From positions 16,492,001 to 16,556,000 of the forward strand of contig NC_135123.1 of NCBI RefSeq assembly GCF_050908995.1: a stretch of 64,000 bases of DNA, read 5' to 3'. The notes beneath the pieces were generated by a model. It saw only the letters and a program-made list of their open reading frames with translations, made no database searches and was not told the origin of the DNA. The number at the start of each line of letters is the position of its first letter. The first letter of the stretch is position 1. Below, one piece after another: positions 22,851 through 37,498 of this stretch. The stretch comes from Andrena cerasifolii. Its lineage: Eukaryota; Arthropoda; Insecta; Hymenoptera; Andrenidae. Both the position numbers and the translations under genes were made by a program.

Positions 22851-25800
22851 AGAGAGTACAGAGTGGTGCATGCCAGGCTTTTCAAGTGAGACTCCGTTGT
22901 GGCTGGTGAGTGATGCTTGGGGCACACACTTCTTTGATGAAATATTGTCTTTAGGGGTGAATATAATCGAAATACCAATCATCAAGCACAAAAGTGTCTT
23001 GTCTCAGAAGATTCTAAGCCTTCCCACCCCTGATGAAATTAACTTCTCAATATTTGACGTCTCTGGGGGTAAACAATACCAACTCTCCCATGTGTTATCC
23101 TTACAATTTCAAACAGTTCATTTCAAGTCCAGTAACATTTACTCGAAATATTTTTTCATCCCCTCCAAAATTAGGGAAATATGGAGAACAGTACCTATCA
23201 GGGGGGAGAATAATTGTTCTTGAATTGACTCGAGATTATTGACTGAACCTTTCGAGCTCGTTTTCATATTTACTCGCCGTTCCCTCGTCTCTACTGTTCT
23301 TCTTCCTCTATTTTCCGGTCCCACGAACAGGTCACCGTTAGCAACCGGCGCGATATCCGGTCGTGGTTTATTGGACAATAAATGTTTGAGCACATAAACG
23401 AAATGCGATGCTGCGACGCGGCAAGTTATTAAGGAAACGTGCGGCTCGTGGCACGTTAAGGCGCCTTTCTACCATTTTCCAGGTGACTTTCCGCAATCCA
23501 GGATTGTATCTGGAAAGATCGCCCCCTGAAGCACCTTCTCCGCCGAACAGTGCTGCCTTGACAATTTTCTTACGCTTTAATTTAATTCATAATTTCGTCG
23601 TTTGCTTTCACTTGGCACACATAGTTTCTCTTAATTTCTCTTTCGAATTCGTGTATACGCGAAACGAATTGTTATTGCATACAGAGGCTAGTGAACTGGG
23701 TATTTAAAATATTTTGGTGACCCAAATGGGAGATGGTGATATTAATCACAGAATTTCATTTGGGAACACTGCTTCGGGCGAAAGGGGAAATTTATACACT
23801 CCTGCTCCTATGAGCATATAGGTACACATACTTACTTGCCTTTCTTACAACTGGCAATCTAGGGAGCAAAATAACGCTGCAAAATAGCTGGCCACCGTTC
23901 ATACACCCTGTGACCGTTGTGTGCACGTTGCAGTATAGAATTTCCAAGAAGTAGCGAGGCGATTCGTGTGCTCGTTCCAGGGCAAACTCGTGAATTTTCT
24001 AACGTCAGCTTGACGCGACAGATTTTCGATTTGTCAACTGAATAACAGTGAATTAGATAAGTCGCCTGATCTATACAGGGAACTTTAGGGTAAAAGCTGC
24101 CCGAAGTCCTTTTAGTTTTATCTGTAACGTCGGATCTTAGTCCTTTCAAAGTTGGCTTGAATTTAGGGGAACAAAAGAAATTTTACCCAGTTCTATAAGC
24201 AGGATGATTTTGTAACAACTTTTTTTACAAATCTATTATTTTAGAGGAACTGTTCTCTTGCTCTCCAATATTCTAATAATTTCTTTTTAGTGATTCTTGC
24301 AAATATTTTAAATCTTAGGACAAGTATAACTGCTTACAATAGTTACTCTTGAGAAAAAAAATTCTTCAGTCCGTTTCTCAAATGTATATTCAATCTTCAA
24401 TTCCAATAATATTAAAATCTCGTACCCACACGTGAATCGTGACACACCACATTAAATCATAATGAAGCTATGAGATTTCTGAAAAAGTTGGTCTACGTAT
24501 TCCACGTGTTGCAATGAACATATTATTTTCTGACATTAAAAATTCAAAACTTATATACATATAGTTGGGTGCTAAATGTAGTCAATCAACTGCTACAGAA
24601 ACTTGTAATTGTGGAATTAGGTGGTAAATGCTTTCAAACTTTTCCTATTAAAATCGTAATATTTTGATACATTTTGGATCGTCGAAAAGTTATTCATGGA
24701 GGAATTAGCAAATACAGTGGTTGATTGTTTGGTACTATTCGCGACCTGCCGTTGTGTCATGTTGTTTCTCGCGTGTCATTGTCGAAAATAATCCGCACGA
24801 ACGGGCGGAAAAAGGAGGAAAGCATGGCGACATCGGTGTAAACAGTGACATTGCTTTCGAATGTCATACAAGAGCAGGGATGTCAGTAAATAAAAACCGT
24901 GTGTGCGGGGGTCTCGAATTGATTGTCGTTTTGACGTTCGCAACGAAGCACCGGCGTTTTGCGAAATTTGTTTGCCAATTCGGCTTCAGCCCGGAAAATT
25001 GCGATACGTGTATTAATAAAACGCGAAGCGCAGCGCCAGGAAAACTTCCTGGGCAATCTTTTAGGTAATAATCATGAAATAGAGTACAGGAAGGTCGTGC
25101 AGTCGAGAAATATATACCTACCTATGTATAAACTCAATTAAGTATTATAAACTTCAGCTACTCAAAAATTCTTTTTCGGTTCATGTCTTTAAATATTCCC
25201 AGCATCTGCTGCGGAGATTAACGCAGATAATAAATTAAAATTAGTATTCTATAATAAATAATCGTAATCGAGGAAATTTAACGCGGAGAAATATATTTTA
25301 ATTTAAGTGTGTTAGCAGCTCTATAGCGTAAGGTCTAAATTTATGATCGTTAACGAGGCACAGTATATAGATTGCTATATTCCTGACTGCGACGGAGGAG
25401 TAATTATGCTAAACGAATATTGACAAAAAGCACAAAGACAAAAAACGAGCGTGGTGCACTTTAAAAGCAGCAGTGTATCTCCTTGCTCGTTATGCGATAT
25501 TTGTTAATTACTTTGACGTTAGAGCGGCGTTAAATCCTATCCCCGAGCACGGCTCTTCATTTTTATCGGGGCTTGTGTGTAATGGCCCAATTCATTTGAA
25601 GTTTCGGACGCCTTTTATCGGCATTTTGCGTCTCCAACCGGCGATCAAATTTTCGCTCCACGTTCTACGGAAACTAACAGACTAACTTCGCGCGACTAAT
25701 TCGTTTTTTTAAACTCCCCTTTTCTATCCCACTTTGGCTTAATTAGCCCTGGTGGTAGAATGTTTTTAAATAATCGCGGTAATTACATTTGTATTCTTCA

Positions 25801-27363
25801 ACTGAGCATTGTGGTAGCACTTGTGGTGTTGGAAGTAGCATACATATATAATATTTACGTTATTTGAGTACCTATTTAGGAAAGGAGGATGCATTGGAAA
25901 AATTGGAAAGAAGCACCTGAGGCAATAGTGTATTCCAAAATTAATATTTGATTTAAGGGACGCATGAAATAATTGCCTAAACTTAACACGAGTAGCTACA
26001 TGTTCATATGGGAGGACACGAAGTAATTTTATCATTCCAATGGCCGAAGTAATTCACGAATTTTAGGTGTCAGTAAGAGGTATACGTCGACAAGGCCTTT
26101 CTACATAAAAAGTTCGCTCGTAATTGGAGTAACACACGTATTACATATTACAGAGAGGCGGGGAAATTACGAATAGTGATCACATTTTCGAGCTTGGACA
26201 GACTAATCGACTCAACTTTCGCGACGGGAAAATACATTCTCGATATGGAACATTTACCTTGGAATTAAAATCACGATTAAACGTGCCGCACCTGGAACGG
26301 TTCGAGATTTTAGTTTTACTCTTAAATCGCCTCAAGTGTATCACAGAAAGCAACTTCTTCACTGTGCCCCTTGTCCATTCCTATGAGCACTGTGCACCCT
26401 TAAATCGTTCAACCACTTTTTCACAAGAAACCTCAAGTAGCTACTTATTACAGAGAAACTCATTTCGGCAATCGTATAACTTACAGAGACTGCAGAATAG
26501 CCCTTAAGCATTCCGAAAGTAGCTGAAGCCAGGCAATTACTTGATTACCTTCTTACATGTTACCCTTCGGACCGTATTTTCTTCGAAATGTGTAACGAAC
26601 CGCGGTAATTCTTATCTCTTAACACCTCCCCCAGGCTGCTGCTTCGCCGGAGGGGAATATATCTTGGTGTTCTTAGCGGATTCTCCGCTCGATCCCGATA
26701 AATATACGTGCATACACACACCAGCGGGAGAGGTACGCGTGTACGGAGACGTAGCAATGCTGTGGCTGCCAATGGCGAATAAATAACCGATATAGGAGGA
26801 ATAGGGGTACCAGGGACGGGACATTATGCGGTCCTTTCATTGGGGTGGTTGCAGCTACGGAGCCGGAGATTTAGAGAGGTTTAATTTTCCAAAAAGCTGG
26901 ATTTGCGGCAGGGGCGACGCCCCTGTCCGCCGATTTATCGCCGGGGGCGCAGTCGCGAGAAATTCCGAAGGACCGATAAACGTGGTTCCCTTCTTTTTTC
27001 TCACCCCTATCAACTTCTTCTGGCGTCCATTGGCAAGAACGGAGATAAGGAACAGACTGAAAGATAGCCCGCGACTCGAATTTTAAGGGCCATTATTGCA
27101 CCACATTGGCCACTGCTTCTCGTGGACATTTATGTGAATTTCAGGGCCGTGGAAAAACGACTAACAATAAACAGTACTCTGAATTCTAATGTTATATCGT
27201 TTCTTATTAGCGAGATCGGCGAGGAGCGCCGTAAACTATTAATGAAATTCAGGATCTAGAAAAAATTCTTGAAGATAATAGATATAGAGGGTCTCAAAAT
27301 GCATTGTAAAATTAAATGATCAAACGAACTTACCTGTAAGTGAAGTACAATCATAATTGTATG
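22851..27363 (+). other. intronic sequence, no gene seen
   Basis: Mostly AT-rich. A 117-codon frame at 22,870-23,223 has no domain and no clear splice borders. The GC-richer part at 26,640-27,060 shows short overlapping frames only. No repeat recognised. Confidence 0.45.
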
Positions 27364-27559
27364 AAGCTCTTCTTCCGAAATGATCAACATGCAGATGTTT
27401 TCTTAGCCCCAAAACCTAATGGTAAAAATAGACTCATATTAAATTTAAAGAACTTGAATAGATTCATATCTACGAACCAAGTGGTTAATATGAGTCTATT
27501 TTTACTATTAGGATTTGGGACTAAGAAACCAACTGCGTGTTGATCATGAGGAAGAGGCG
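27364..27559. mobile_element. head-to-head duplicated reverse-transcriptase fragment (retrotransposon relic)
   Basis: A short piece of a retrotransposon reverse transcriptase occurs twice in inverted orientation around a ~43-bp loop. On the + strand the translation shows the core fingers motif FLAPKPNGKNRLILNLKNLN. On the - strand, from about 27,559 downward, the partner copy reads DQHAVGFLVPNPNSKNRLIL. The x-P-K-x-N-G-x-x-R-x-I-L-N-L-K-x-L-N pattern belongs to LTR/DIRS-type reverse transcriptases; the exact order is uncertain. Neither copy has a full domain or catalytic DD motif, so both are dead. Arms are about 75 bp at roughly 80 percent identity. Confidence 0.7.
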
Positions 27560-27769
27560 CACAGTACAATTAATAATGATTCTAGATGAAGAAATAACTA
27601 GAAATGTTAGCATAAGTTCAGATTTTGATATCAACGGTAGCGTGCAAGGGATGAAACTACCCAATTCCATAAAGAAAAGGGGAACAATTACAACCCTGAT
27701 AACTGAAACAACATAACGATTTTGACATGAGAAAGGATTACGTTCGGCTTGATTGAGCAAAAATTTTCC

Positions 27770-28560
27770 CCACACGTCTCCACTCCCAGCAGAGATATTC
27801 AGGCGGAGTCTTTCTCGTGACTCACCATCAACTTCCTCTTGCCATTCCACGGTTACCGATGAAAAGAACTTCCCAACGGGTTTCAATCTGCCATCGATCG
27901 ACTCGATTCGCCCCGGTCGCAAAAAACAGTGGGTAAAGCGTTTCGCGAATCTATGATGCGATTATTTCGACACACGGTCGAATTCCAGAGGTGAATTAAA
28001 GCCCTAGAAGAAAGGTCGTTTATTCTGGCTCCCCGCCGGCATTATCCGAGTCGAGATTCCCAGTAACCCTGGAACGAAACTTGGAATAAGGGTATCGACG
28101 GGGCGGAAGAACCGTTGCGAGCGGAATTAACCGGTAAGATAAACTTCCGGCCCGTAAATTTTCACGGGGACGCTGCCGATCGAATTAGGAGAGCCGTCTT
28201 GGGCGTTACTACGGAATGCCCCCTCGGCACGGCGGACAAAACGCCCAATTAAATTTTACTCTTGTCGCGCAGAATAAATTTGCGATCGGGGGATAATCGT
28301 TTATTACACGATGCACCCTGTACGAAATTTGGGATGGCCCGTTGGACTTGTGGACGGCTGGTTCCCGCTCTTATCTGCTGTTAGGGACAAAATTTTGCTT
28401 TATCTACTTCCTTGCTGTCCGAGGCTCCGCATCTTGATTTGGCTTACAGTTTCAATCGAATTTCGGGTTTGACGGGAACTTTCAGGAGATTAAATTTAGA
28501 CATTCAAAATTACTATTTGCTGATGGGGATGTTTTTTTGGGGGGGGGGGGGGGAATTGAC
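27770..28560. other. strand-skew switch island with a poly-G tract (centre ~28.1 kb)
   Basis: C-rich on the + strand at 27,770-27,930, CpG-rich in the middle, and T/G-rich on the right, ending in seven T followed by about 15 consecutive G at 28,539-28,553. The polarity agrees with the other islands. No gene supported. Confidence 0.5.
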
Positions 28561-30169
28561 AGGAACTGATACTAGTGCAGAATATTTTCGAGCACCTGTG
28601 TAACTTTGGAGCTAATCATTTCTAGCAAAGACGAAAATAGAGTGTCTAATGGTTTAGTGGCACTGCTAAATGGATATTGATCGTGCCGAAGAGACAGGAA
28701 TAATTCCTGTATGGGAGTTAAATGTGACAGTGGAAGTGACACCTGACTTCTTCTGTTTCATTACACGATGTAACTCGAAATAGAATCCATCATTAAAAGA
28801 CGATCATTTTGAAGCGTACAGATCATTAATTAATTTTACAATAATCTTGCATGATCGGTTAAGATTAATGACAAATAAATGTGTTTTTTTGCGGAAGGGA
28901 AATTATAAAAACGATGTCAAAAATGTCTCATTATGTACTTTATTTGATACTAGTCAAGGAAAAGAAAGTATTTTTATTCTAAAATATCCGAGAGATGTTA
29001 GGAAATTATATAAAGCTGGCTCGTTATAGAATTTTACTCAGTAATAATTAGTATACCCTGCGTAATATAATTCAGTAGTAGAAGGGATTTGTGTTTTCGT
29101 TTGCGTTAATGATCGTCAAGATATGAATATTAGATATGCTGCTGGTGTGATGTAATAATCCTTAGTAATACCCAAAACAGTTCTGAATTATTACTAGAAC
29201 CCGCAGGGCTTATATAATATTTATACAAGTTTTCAAATAATGTTTACTGTTAGAGTTGATTTAAAAGTTGATTTCTAAATAAAATGTAACCTCTAATTTT
29301 GCATATTCAAGGCAAGGTTTTAGGATTGAGATTAGGAATAGAAAAGCAACCTGTTTCCAACAGGTTTTATTGAAGAAAAATATTTTTCAAAATGTATTTC
29401 ATCTTCTTTTTCACTGTATGCCATACAAAAACGCCACTATAAGTTTTTCTTGGTCCCTTCTTGCTTTCGGTTTGCACAAAAATGTCGTTCTATATACTTG
29501 GTTTTGTCTAAAAGGAACGTCGCCCTTCCTTATAATATTTGGTAGAGAGAAACGTCGTTGCTTCATACATTTTACCAAAGACAGTTCCGTTTCCTCCAGA
29601 AGCAATTTCCTATGTAAAGATGCGTTCTACATGTTCCTTCCCTTTTGTCAATTCTTCTTCACACACGAAACAGTTGTAGAAACATATTTTCGTTTTAGGC
29701 ACATATAAGAGCAAATCTTCTTACACACTTAGGTACCGACAAACCTTATTTGCTACATATAAACATGAGTTGTTAAAAAAGATCCTTAACATAATACACA
29801 TTGATTCAAGTATTAAGCATCTTTAAAGCATTTTTCTGAATTTTTAATTTTACTCTTTAATTTACATTCTTTGTTATATTACCATTTTAATACACTTACG
29901 ACTTCTTCGACTAAATCAATTCTTTATCCCAAAAATTCTTGACTTAAAATGTGTTGGTATCATGTTCCACGCATTTTGCCTTTGTCGACGAAGGCCTTCT
30001 AAATCATATCCTATAAGTGCGCTAAGAAACTTTGCAATATACATCTTGAGAAATAATTATTTTTACGGAACACACACTGTGCTAAAGAGAATACTTCACT
30101 ACCAATATCAGATAAAAAAATTACATTTCCTGTGGACAGAGACATTGACTTTTACGTCACACTTTTCAC
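28561..30169 (+). other. intronic sequence, no gene seen
   Basis: AT-rich. The 112-codon frame at 29,370-29,708 has no domain. No repeat recognised. Confidence 0.45.
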
Positions 30170-30860
30170 AAGTTCCAGTGAATACTGCATTAACCTGAAA
30201 TCTTCACTGCGTCCCCCTAACAGCCTGCATATTCGAAAATTTAAAAGGGCACCCTTTGAGCCAGAACCTCCATCTCTGTCCCCTTGTAAAACGTTTCCTA
30301 AAGACGTCAAAAATTCAACTAAGGATTCTCATGAATTTTCAAAATGTTTTCAAGCAGAAATGTCGGTTTTTAACAGGAAAATTACCTATCCCGCTACTTT
30401 CCTCTTCCTCCATTCCCACTCCGAAGACAGATGCATTCGAATTTCGCGAATGCGTGCGGTTAGAAGAAAGAGGATCCTTCCGATAACGGGCAGGCTGATG
30501 GCGATAAACATATAAAGGATAGGGTAAAAGGGGATAAAGCAGGGGAAAAAGGATATCTGGAAAATTGGACTCGGCTTTCCGAAAGGGAGAGGAAACGCGA
30601 AAAGTCGACGGCACCGACTATTCCAAGGCGAATTGGAGTCGCCGTTATCTGATCTGGATGCTCGTATAAATCCGTGCAATCAAAAGATGACCATCTAAAC
30701 AGTCCCGGCTCCGCGAGAAGACGTTTTAACTGGCAGAAGAACTATTGACTGAATTCCACTCTCCTCTGGCACGATGGTCAATTTTGAGAATTAATCTGGG
30801 AAATTTTTGTAGGGGCGAATTCCCTGTGAAAAATAGTTTGGAGATAGTTCTCTATCGTAT
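30170..30860. other. weaker strand-skew switch (centre ~30.4 kb)
   Basis: The + strand is C-rich at 30,190-30,420 (CCTCCATCTCTGTCCCC type sequence) and turns purine- and G-rich from about 30,480 to 30,620. It is less GC-rich than the other islands. Overlapping open frames on both strands have no domain. Confidence 0.4.
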
Positions 30861-33462
30861 TAGGTTTACTTTGCTTCGCAGGTCCACCCTCCAGAAAGTT
30901 CACCTCGTTATCCATTTTGCTGGGATTCAGGTGGAAAGTACAAGGGGTCGCTTTCACTTCTGGTTTTGGCTGCGCATTTTCCTGCGACGGTATATTGTTT
31001 TAGTTTGTTTTATACGTAGGGTAGATGTACCGTTTGTAGCCATTGCACTGTTTTTGGTCACGTGCATAATTATCTTATTTTTAAATTGCTTGCAGATCAT
31101 TATTATGCGGAGAATTTCACATCATAAATATTTTGTTTAGTATACCGCCAGAAACATAAGGTTACATTTATTGCTTACACGGAAAAATATTATATTCTTT
31201 AAGAAGTGGCCAAAACTGGCTCCAAAATTATGATTTTATCCAAATACCTACTACATTTTTTTGACTTCTCATAACTTTCATACTGCACGCGAGTAAATTT
31301 ATTTGTAATTCTGTTATATACACAGGGTATCCCAGAACGTTTTTCACCTGGGTTATTTTCCTTAAATTCGCCACTGCTTTCAATGCAAAATTGCACGAGC
31401 TTTCCACTGAACCAAAAAACCGGATCATCTCAGAAAGAATTAAAGACTCACATTTGCCGGAATCCTTTGTCCCTTCATACGAGTTCCATGAACCATTTCA
31501 ATTTCCACATGAACACACGACGATGTCTCGCAGCAGCAAGTGCTCGCGAACGCAGGCTACCCTATTAAAGCCACCGCGATTCGCGAGCCACAACGGAACG
31601 TGGGAAATCCAGCGGAAGGCTGGCAAAAACTCCGAAGAACAGGTGTTACGTAAAAGTACAACCGTCGCCCCGACTGTTGAATCCTAAGTCTACTAATTAA
31701 ACTCCGTGACGAACGAAATAATTGCCGCAGGCTCGATGAGGAGAACTTATTGTTCTCGATGGTGAATCGACGAATGGCGGTACTAATTAACTGGCTGCAA
31801 ATTATTTTGGCCCACGTATCGAGGCCTGATACTGCCAATTGAACATTAATTAGTGGCTGCTAATTAGACGCGACTCCATTGCACGTTCGGCGACTTAGGC
31901 GCGTCGGTTCGTTATCCACCGCGACGACTGTACAATGTTTTCACTCAAAACCAGCGATAGACGTCCCGCTGAATTTCCGCTTGAAACGTTGAGGTGACGA
32001 AAAGGAAAAAATAACGTATCACGCGCACGCGTGACAGCACGGTTTGCGGACTGTCATCGTTTATTCGCGCGCGAACGGGTGCAGTTGAAGTTTCGTGAAA
32101 ATCCGCTTCGAAACCGGTGCGCCAGCCCGTGGGAGGCGAGCTCGCGAGCCGAGAGGTTTATAAATTTATCTGTTCTTTACAGGGTGTCGCGGCGCAAGAG
32201 CGATTCGTTAAACCAGCAGACGTGAATGTTTGCTCTTTAAACATTGGTTGAATCGTTTAGAGTTTCAGAGGTTTAGATCTGCTTGCTGGGAGGCGGGCCT
32301 TATTAACACTTTCAATAACACTCTCAGTGGGGCAGGGTTTTGAAAAATGCACCCTCTTAATCGGTCAGGCTTTTCTCAGCGATCACCTCTGCAGGGAATG
32401 TTTCGTACAAAACGTGGAAAGCGAACCTCTTGCTTGGTTTATTTTCAATGTAAATATTTCTGGACTTTTGAACTAACAGTATTATCGATGCTTTGCAGAA
32501 ATTGTGCACAGGGTGCGAATACCTCGGCGTGAAAATAAACGACTCTATTCGAAGCTGTATTCGACACATTTAGGTTTAATAAATAATATGAAGTGAGATT
32601 TCAAATCTGTTTCTAAGTTTACTATGATCAGTATTGATTCAATATATACTCTTGTCACGATCAATATTAATGGCATCAATACAGATTACAGACTCGAATA
32701 GATTCTCCATTTATATAGGATGTACGTTTGCGACGCAGTTTCGTTCAGATCAGTTTCTTGTATCAGAAGTATTTGCAATTCAATCCGCGAGTCGGGCTGA
32801 AAGTTGCATTCGCAACTGTAAACCAACTGTTACAAGCTAAACGAGAAACTGAGAGCTTGCGTACGCTCCACTTAACTAAATTCGTAACACTAAACTCTCG
32901 TGTAGAGTGGAGGGCGGAATGGGTACGACCAACGGTTGTAATGAAATTATTGGCGTATTTAAAATATCGGGAAATACGTATCATTTCGCGTGGAACTTTT
33001 AGTAGCATTACAAATATCCCGCGGGCGATATTAATTCCCTATTTCCGAGCGATTCGTTTCGTGCTTCCTTCCTCCTCAGCTGGTATCGACAATTTAAATT
33101 TCAATGGAAATAACACGGGTGAAGTTAGCAACGGTCGCTTTCTGCCTTCGTGAAATTTGCGACCGTAAAATGGAAATGAAACCAGAGAGGAGAAGACGAA
33201 TGAAAAACCTCTAATTGTCTGCTTTTAAGTTCGCGATCGAGCGTTGGCGACAAGATTCATTAACGGAACATTACCTCGGGGACGAAAAGAAGTGCGTGGA
33301 ATGCGTGAATATATTGAGAAGGGAATATTTCCTAATTAAACAATGGAATATCATTCGCATCTCGCATAAAAGCAATTCCTTCGTTATTTCTTTCCGTGTC
33401 GCGATACGGAAATTAATCGAGCGTTTGTAGAGCTTGCAAATCACTCCTTCAGATGATAAACT

Positions 33463-33506
33463 TTCAGTAGCCGTGAAGAGTACTACGTACTCTCTCCGCT
33501 ACTGAA
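33463..33506. repeat. 44-nt two-stem hairpin
   Basis: TTCAGTAGC pairs with GCTACTGAA (9 bp). Separated by a small internal loop, AGAGTAC pairs with GTACTCT (7 bp) around a TAC loop. It is shorter than an animal microRNA precursor; function unknown. Confidence 0.6.
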
Positions 33507-36500
33507 TCTCCCTTCTCTTTCCTGCTGTGCAGCAGAATTCATTAATAACGCATAGTCAAGAGAGAACGTCTTCCTCTTCGTGTTCTTCCCAAGCAAATAA
33601 TATGCTGTGGTGCCGTCTGGTATTGGTGCAAATAATCAACTAATGGAGCCACCTAATTGGACGGGCAAAGATGCGGTTGCTCTTCATGAAGGTCTTCTCG
33701 AGTGCATTTACGGGAGTAGAGAATGTCTTGAAGGATCTCTCTCAGGCTCGTGGAGTGTATTACACTGGTTGGGGACAGGAGACTTGCTTTATCATGCTTT
33801 ATCTGTCAAAGCGGAACAATTTGAAGCCCCCCCCCCGCGTTTCGTCAGATCGTAATCGCCGTCTTTCATCTCCGCGACGATATAAGTAGAAAACCTGGAA
33901 ATCGGCGTGCTGCACGAAGCCTGACGATCCAGGCAAGCTCCAGGGTGGATCACTAGCAGCTAAACTCGAGCGTTTTTGCCACTCTCGTGAACGGCCGGAG
34001 ATGGGATTGAATCGGTCGTAGGCGAGGCGCAGCGTGTCGAACTTTACAGCGTCATTCCGATTTTACCATTATAACACTCCGCCGTGCGACTGTATTTGAC
34101 GGAGCCCGGCGGCAGTTAGGGTGCTGCTGTGGAATGGAAGAGGGTTTTGATACTCTCTCTCTCTGCGGTATCGCGTGCATAATTCTGCGGGTCTTTTACT
34201 GGCACGCAGAAACGTGTCCCGAGTGAATACCTACTTCGTAAACGTATCTGTACGTAGGTGAATAAAAAATTGTCTGCGCCGTTTCCATCGTGTGCACGAG
34301 TCGGAATTTAGTGTTGAATAATGTGAGCTGGAAATTGGACTCTTGAATTTCAGTTCAATATATCCTCCGAACGCAGTTTCATGTTACAAAGGTGTGTGTG
34401 TAGCAAGTGATTTCATGATTCTCTTCCTTTTAATAAAATTATATGTTCATTTGATTTGGTCCCTGGTAGAAGAAAAAATCGGAAAGTTTAGAGATGTTGC
34501 GAGTTATCAATTCTTTGGTGCGGTGGGTGCGTTTGGGGAATTTCACTTTAACAAAGAATGGTTATTGTTCCATAGTGGTGACTCTATATTAATGTATTTG
34601 TTAAACGTCGATTATCCGATGAATTTAAAAAATATTAGTTCTTTTATACGAAAGTATAGCATAAATCCAGGAAGAATATGTCGCACGTCCCCTTTCATGC
34701 ATACGTTCACCGTGGTATATCAGAGGTTCCATTATTCTTGACACGATATTTAAGCTAAACACGCATCCTATATTTCCATCGTTCCTATCTGTTTTTATAC
34801 TCGAGTAAACACACGGCCGTATCCCAACGGTTTCTCAACCCGTGGCTGATCAATAATAGCTCGAAAGAAGAGTCGAAATTGAGCAGAATAGAAGAAAGTT
34901 CGGTATATGTGTTCACACAGTGTCACGCAATTGAATTGGGTCGAATCGTGCCTTCTGTTTCACTGAAGACAGAAGAAAATGATGGAGGCAAAAGTTGAAT
35001 GGTATAACAAGGTCTATCTCCATGTGACCTCCCTATTTGTATTCGTGCAACGATTCGTTCGCAAGGGGCAATTGAGGATCATGCAGCAAGAGGGGTGCAG
35101 CTCCATTTTTACTGTTTTGAAGTTATGACGTGTAATATATGTAAAAAGAATTCTACATAACAAATTAGCGATTTATTTCAAATAAATAAAAAAAAATATA
35201 AATACTAGTATCAATTTATAGAATATGTTTTCGCCAAAATAGAAATAAAGACATATCAACTCAATGACTACTACTTATTGTGTGAAAATATATATATTTT
35301 CGATTAGCGTTCTCTTTTTAATGCTAAGTCAAAGCAATAATTTTATAAACAGTTATTCCTAATTTACTCGAAGTTGGTAAAGATGGAGACTCAATTGCAT
35401 TCTTTTAAAATAAAACAATATGTATTTTCAAATCGATCATTCTGTGTCCGCAAGTGTTAGAGTAAGACGTTCGGGGGATGTTTCACGAAATATTTTAAAT
35501 TCCTTAATAAATACACGCTGTATTCACAGAGATGTATTTTTATGTTTTCCAATTTATTATAGATTCGTCTGTTTAGATCGTTCAATTCAAAACAGATTCC
35601 TCTAACCTTGGTGTTATTAATACGTGGTGCACGAGCAAGGGCGGTCGCAGACTTTTTTCCGGTGAGGGTGCAACTTTGAGAAATGATTAAGTTGACAGGC
35701 TTGGTTGCTTGTTCAAATCCATTTTGTAGCGCCAATTTACTTAAAAATTTAAAATTGGGATTGAAAAATATTCACTTTTTTAGTATAAACTTAATAAAAA
35801 TTAATTTGTAGAAATAAGCGATTTGTTTCTTAAGCCACAAATTAGTCAATTCAAATTATTTGGTAAAAGCTAATTGTCCTAAACATCTCTGGACATTTAA
35901 CGCATTACATTCCCACTAGCAACTACATTCCACATAATAACATACCTGCAATTCAATTAACCCCCAGTACAATAATCCTTGAATATCCTCGCCACATTCT
36001 GTCCTTCGTTTCGCGCTTCTTGAGAATTTGCATTCCTGCCCTCATTGTAAACATGGAGGATGTTATTCCCGTAGCGTTCAATCAATGAAATTCCCTGGAT
36101 GTGAAAAATGAATGGAGGGTTCCGCATCTGGGCACGAGACCCTCTGCTTCGGAAACGAATGAAATATGAAAGGGTGGTCGGGCGAGTGGCGTTCAAAAGC
36201 AACAGGAGCCTCGTTCCTCCACCTTCTCGGCTTCGTTCTGGGATGCCTTTATCGCCGGATGCGACATACTTGGGCTGCTTCCGCGATCTTTCACCTCCGT
36301 TGCAAATGGTTGGAATGTAACGTCGAAGCCATCGAGTGCATTTCGTCATTAACCTGTTCCAGCTTGTGAACGATCGCTAAGGCTTGCTTGCATTAACGCT
36401 CAATGCCTGTTTCTGTCTACGCGATCACGATATCGATAGCATAAGCAACAAATGAGTTGGATTTTTTCATAGAAAAAACACCTGTAACTCACGACCGGTA

Positions 36501-37478
36501 TTAACACTTTGATCGCGCTGAAGGTTTCTATTCAAGAGTTATAACAATTTCACAGAGTAGATAGTAATGACTTTGACATTAGCATTTCGTTGAGTGCACC
36601 GCATAATTATTTCCTTATAAAAAATTCAAAATAATTCTTCTTGTTATTCAAATCTTGATATTACATTTGGATTGATTTCCTACTGATTCCTTAACGAGAT
36701 CAATTTAAGAAGATATCTAGACGCAATGGAAATAGTGACAATATCATTGAATATTCAAGTCCCCGACGAAAACTCGGCGCTAACAATAAGTTAACGTCCG
36801 CGTGTCGTTTATCAGATTTTCTTGCCACGCTGTCATATCTTTTGTACACTTCCTGAGGCTTATCAAGACTCCAGAGAGGCAGAAGGCACCTGGGCAATAG
36901 TTTCTCTACAAACGGCATAAAGCCAGGTACACAAATAGATAGGCGGGGGAGTGAAAGAGGGCGGACAATACAGATAAGGAATTCTTCTCGAGGATCCCAC
37001 GGAAGGTTACTCTCAATATCAGAAGAAAAAGGTATTATCCCTTAGGGTTTCCTCTGACCCAGCTAGTCGGATACCCTTGTAGCCACATGGCGAAAGGAAA
37101 TGGACAAAAGACAAAGTATCCTGTCGGGGTTGTTCAGATTGAATTATCGAATAAAGGGAAGTGATTGTTGCTTCCTTGTGAATTCATTTTGTCTGCTGAC
37201 TTCTCTAACGCTTTATGTTTCTCGGTTGTGGCAAACTGCAGGGATATAAAACGTTGGCAAATAGCAAAGGGAGGAGGGTACTGTGCAGTATTTATATTAG
37301 ACAGATTCTTGCTCGTCACGTGATAAATTATTTATTTTTGATTAACATATTCCCTGCCACAGTGGAAATTTAAACTTTTGGAAAGACTATATAAACTTAT
37401 CAAAAACGTAGATTATGATACCTATTCAATTATAGAAAAATAGTAGTAGTAATGAAAGTTTCACTTCTGATAAATACT

Positions 37479-37498
37479 GTGGGCCACTGGTGGCCCAC
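37479..37498. repeat. 20-bp GC-rich palindrome
   Basis: GTGGGCCAC-tg-GTGGCCCAC forms a perfect 9-bp inverted repeat in otherwise AT-rich sequence. Such a dyad could bind a dimeric transcription factor; no factor is identified. Confidence 0.6.

Noticed and set aside
22475..22978. 167-codon minus-strand open frame
   Set aside because: It is antisense to G/T-rich DNA, which yields Thr/Ser/Gln/Pro-rich stop-free translation; no motif seen.
33463..33506. MicroRNA precursor
   Set aside because: The total stem is about 16 bp, well below the ~30 bp needed for a standard precursor.
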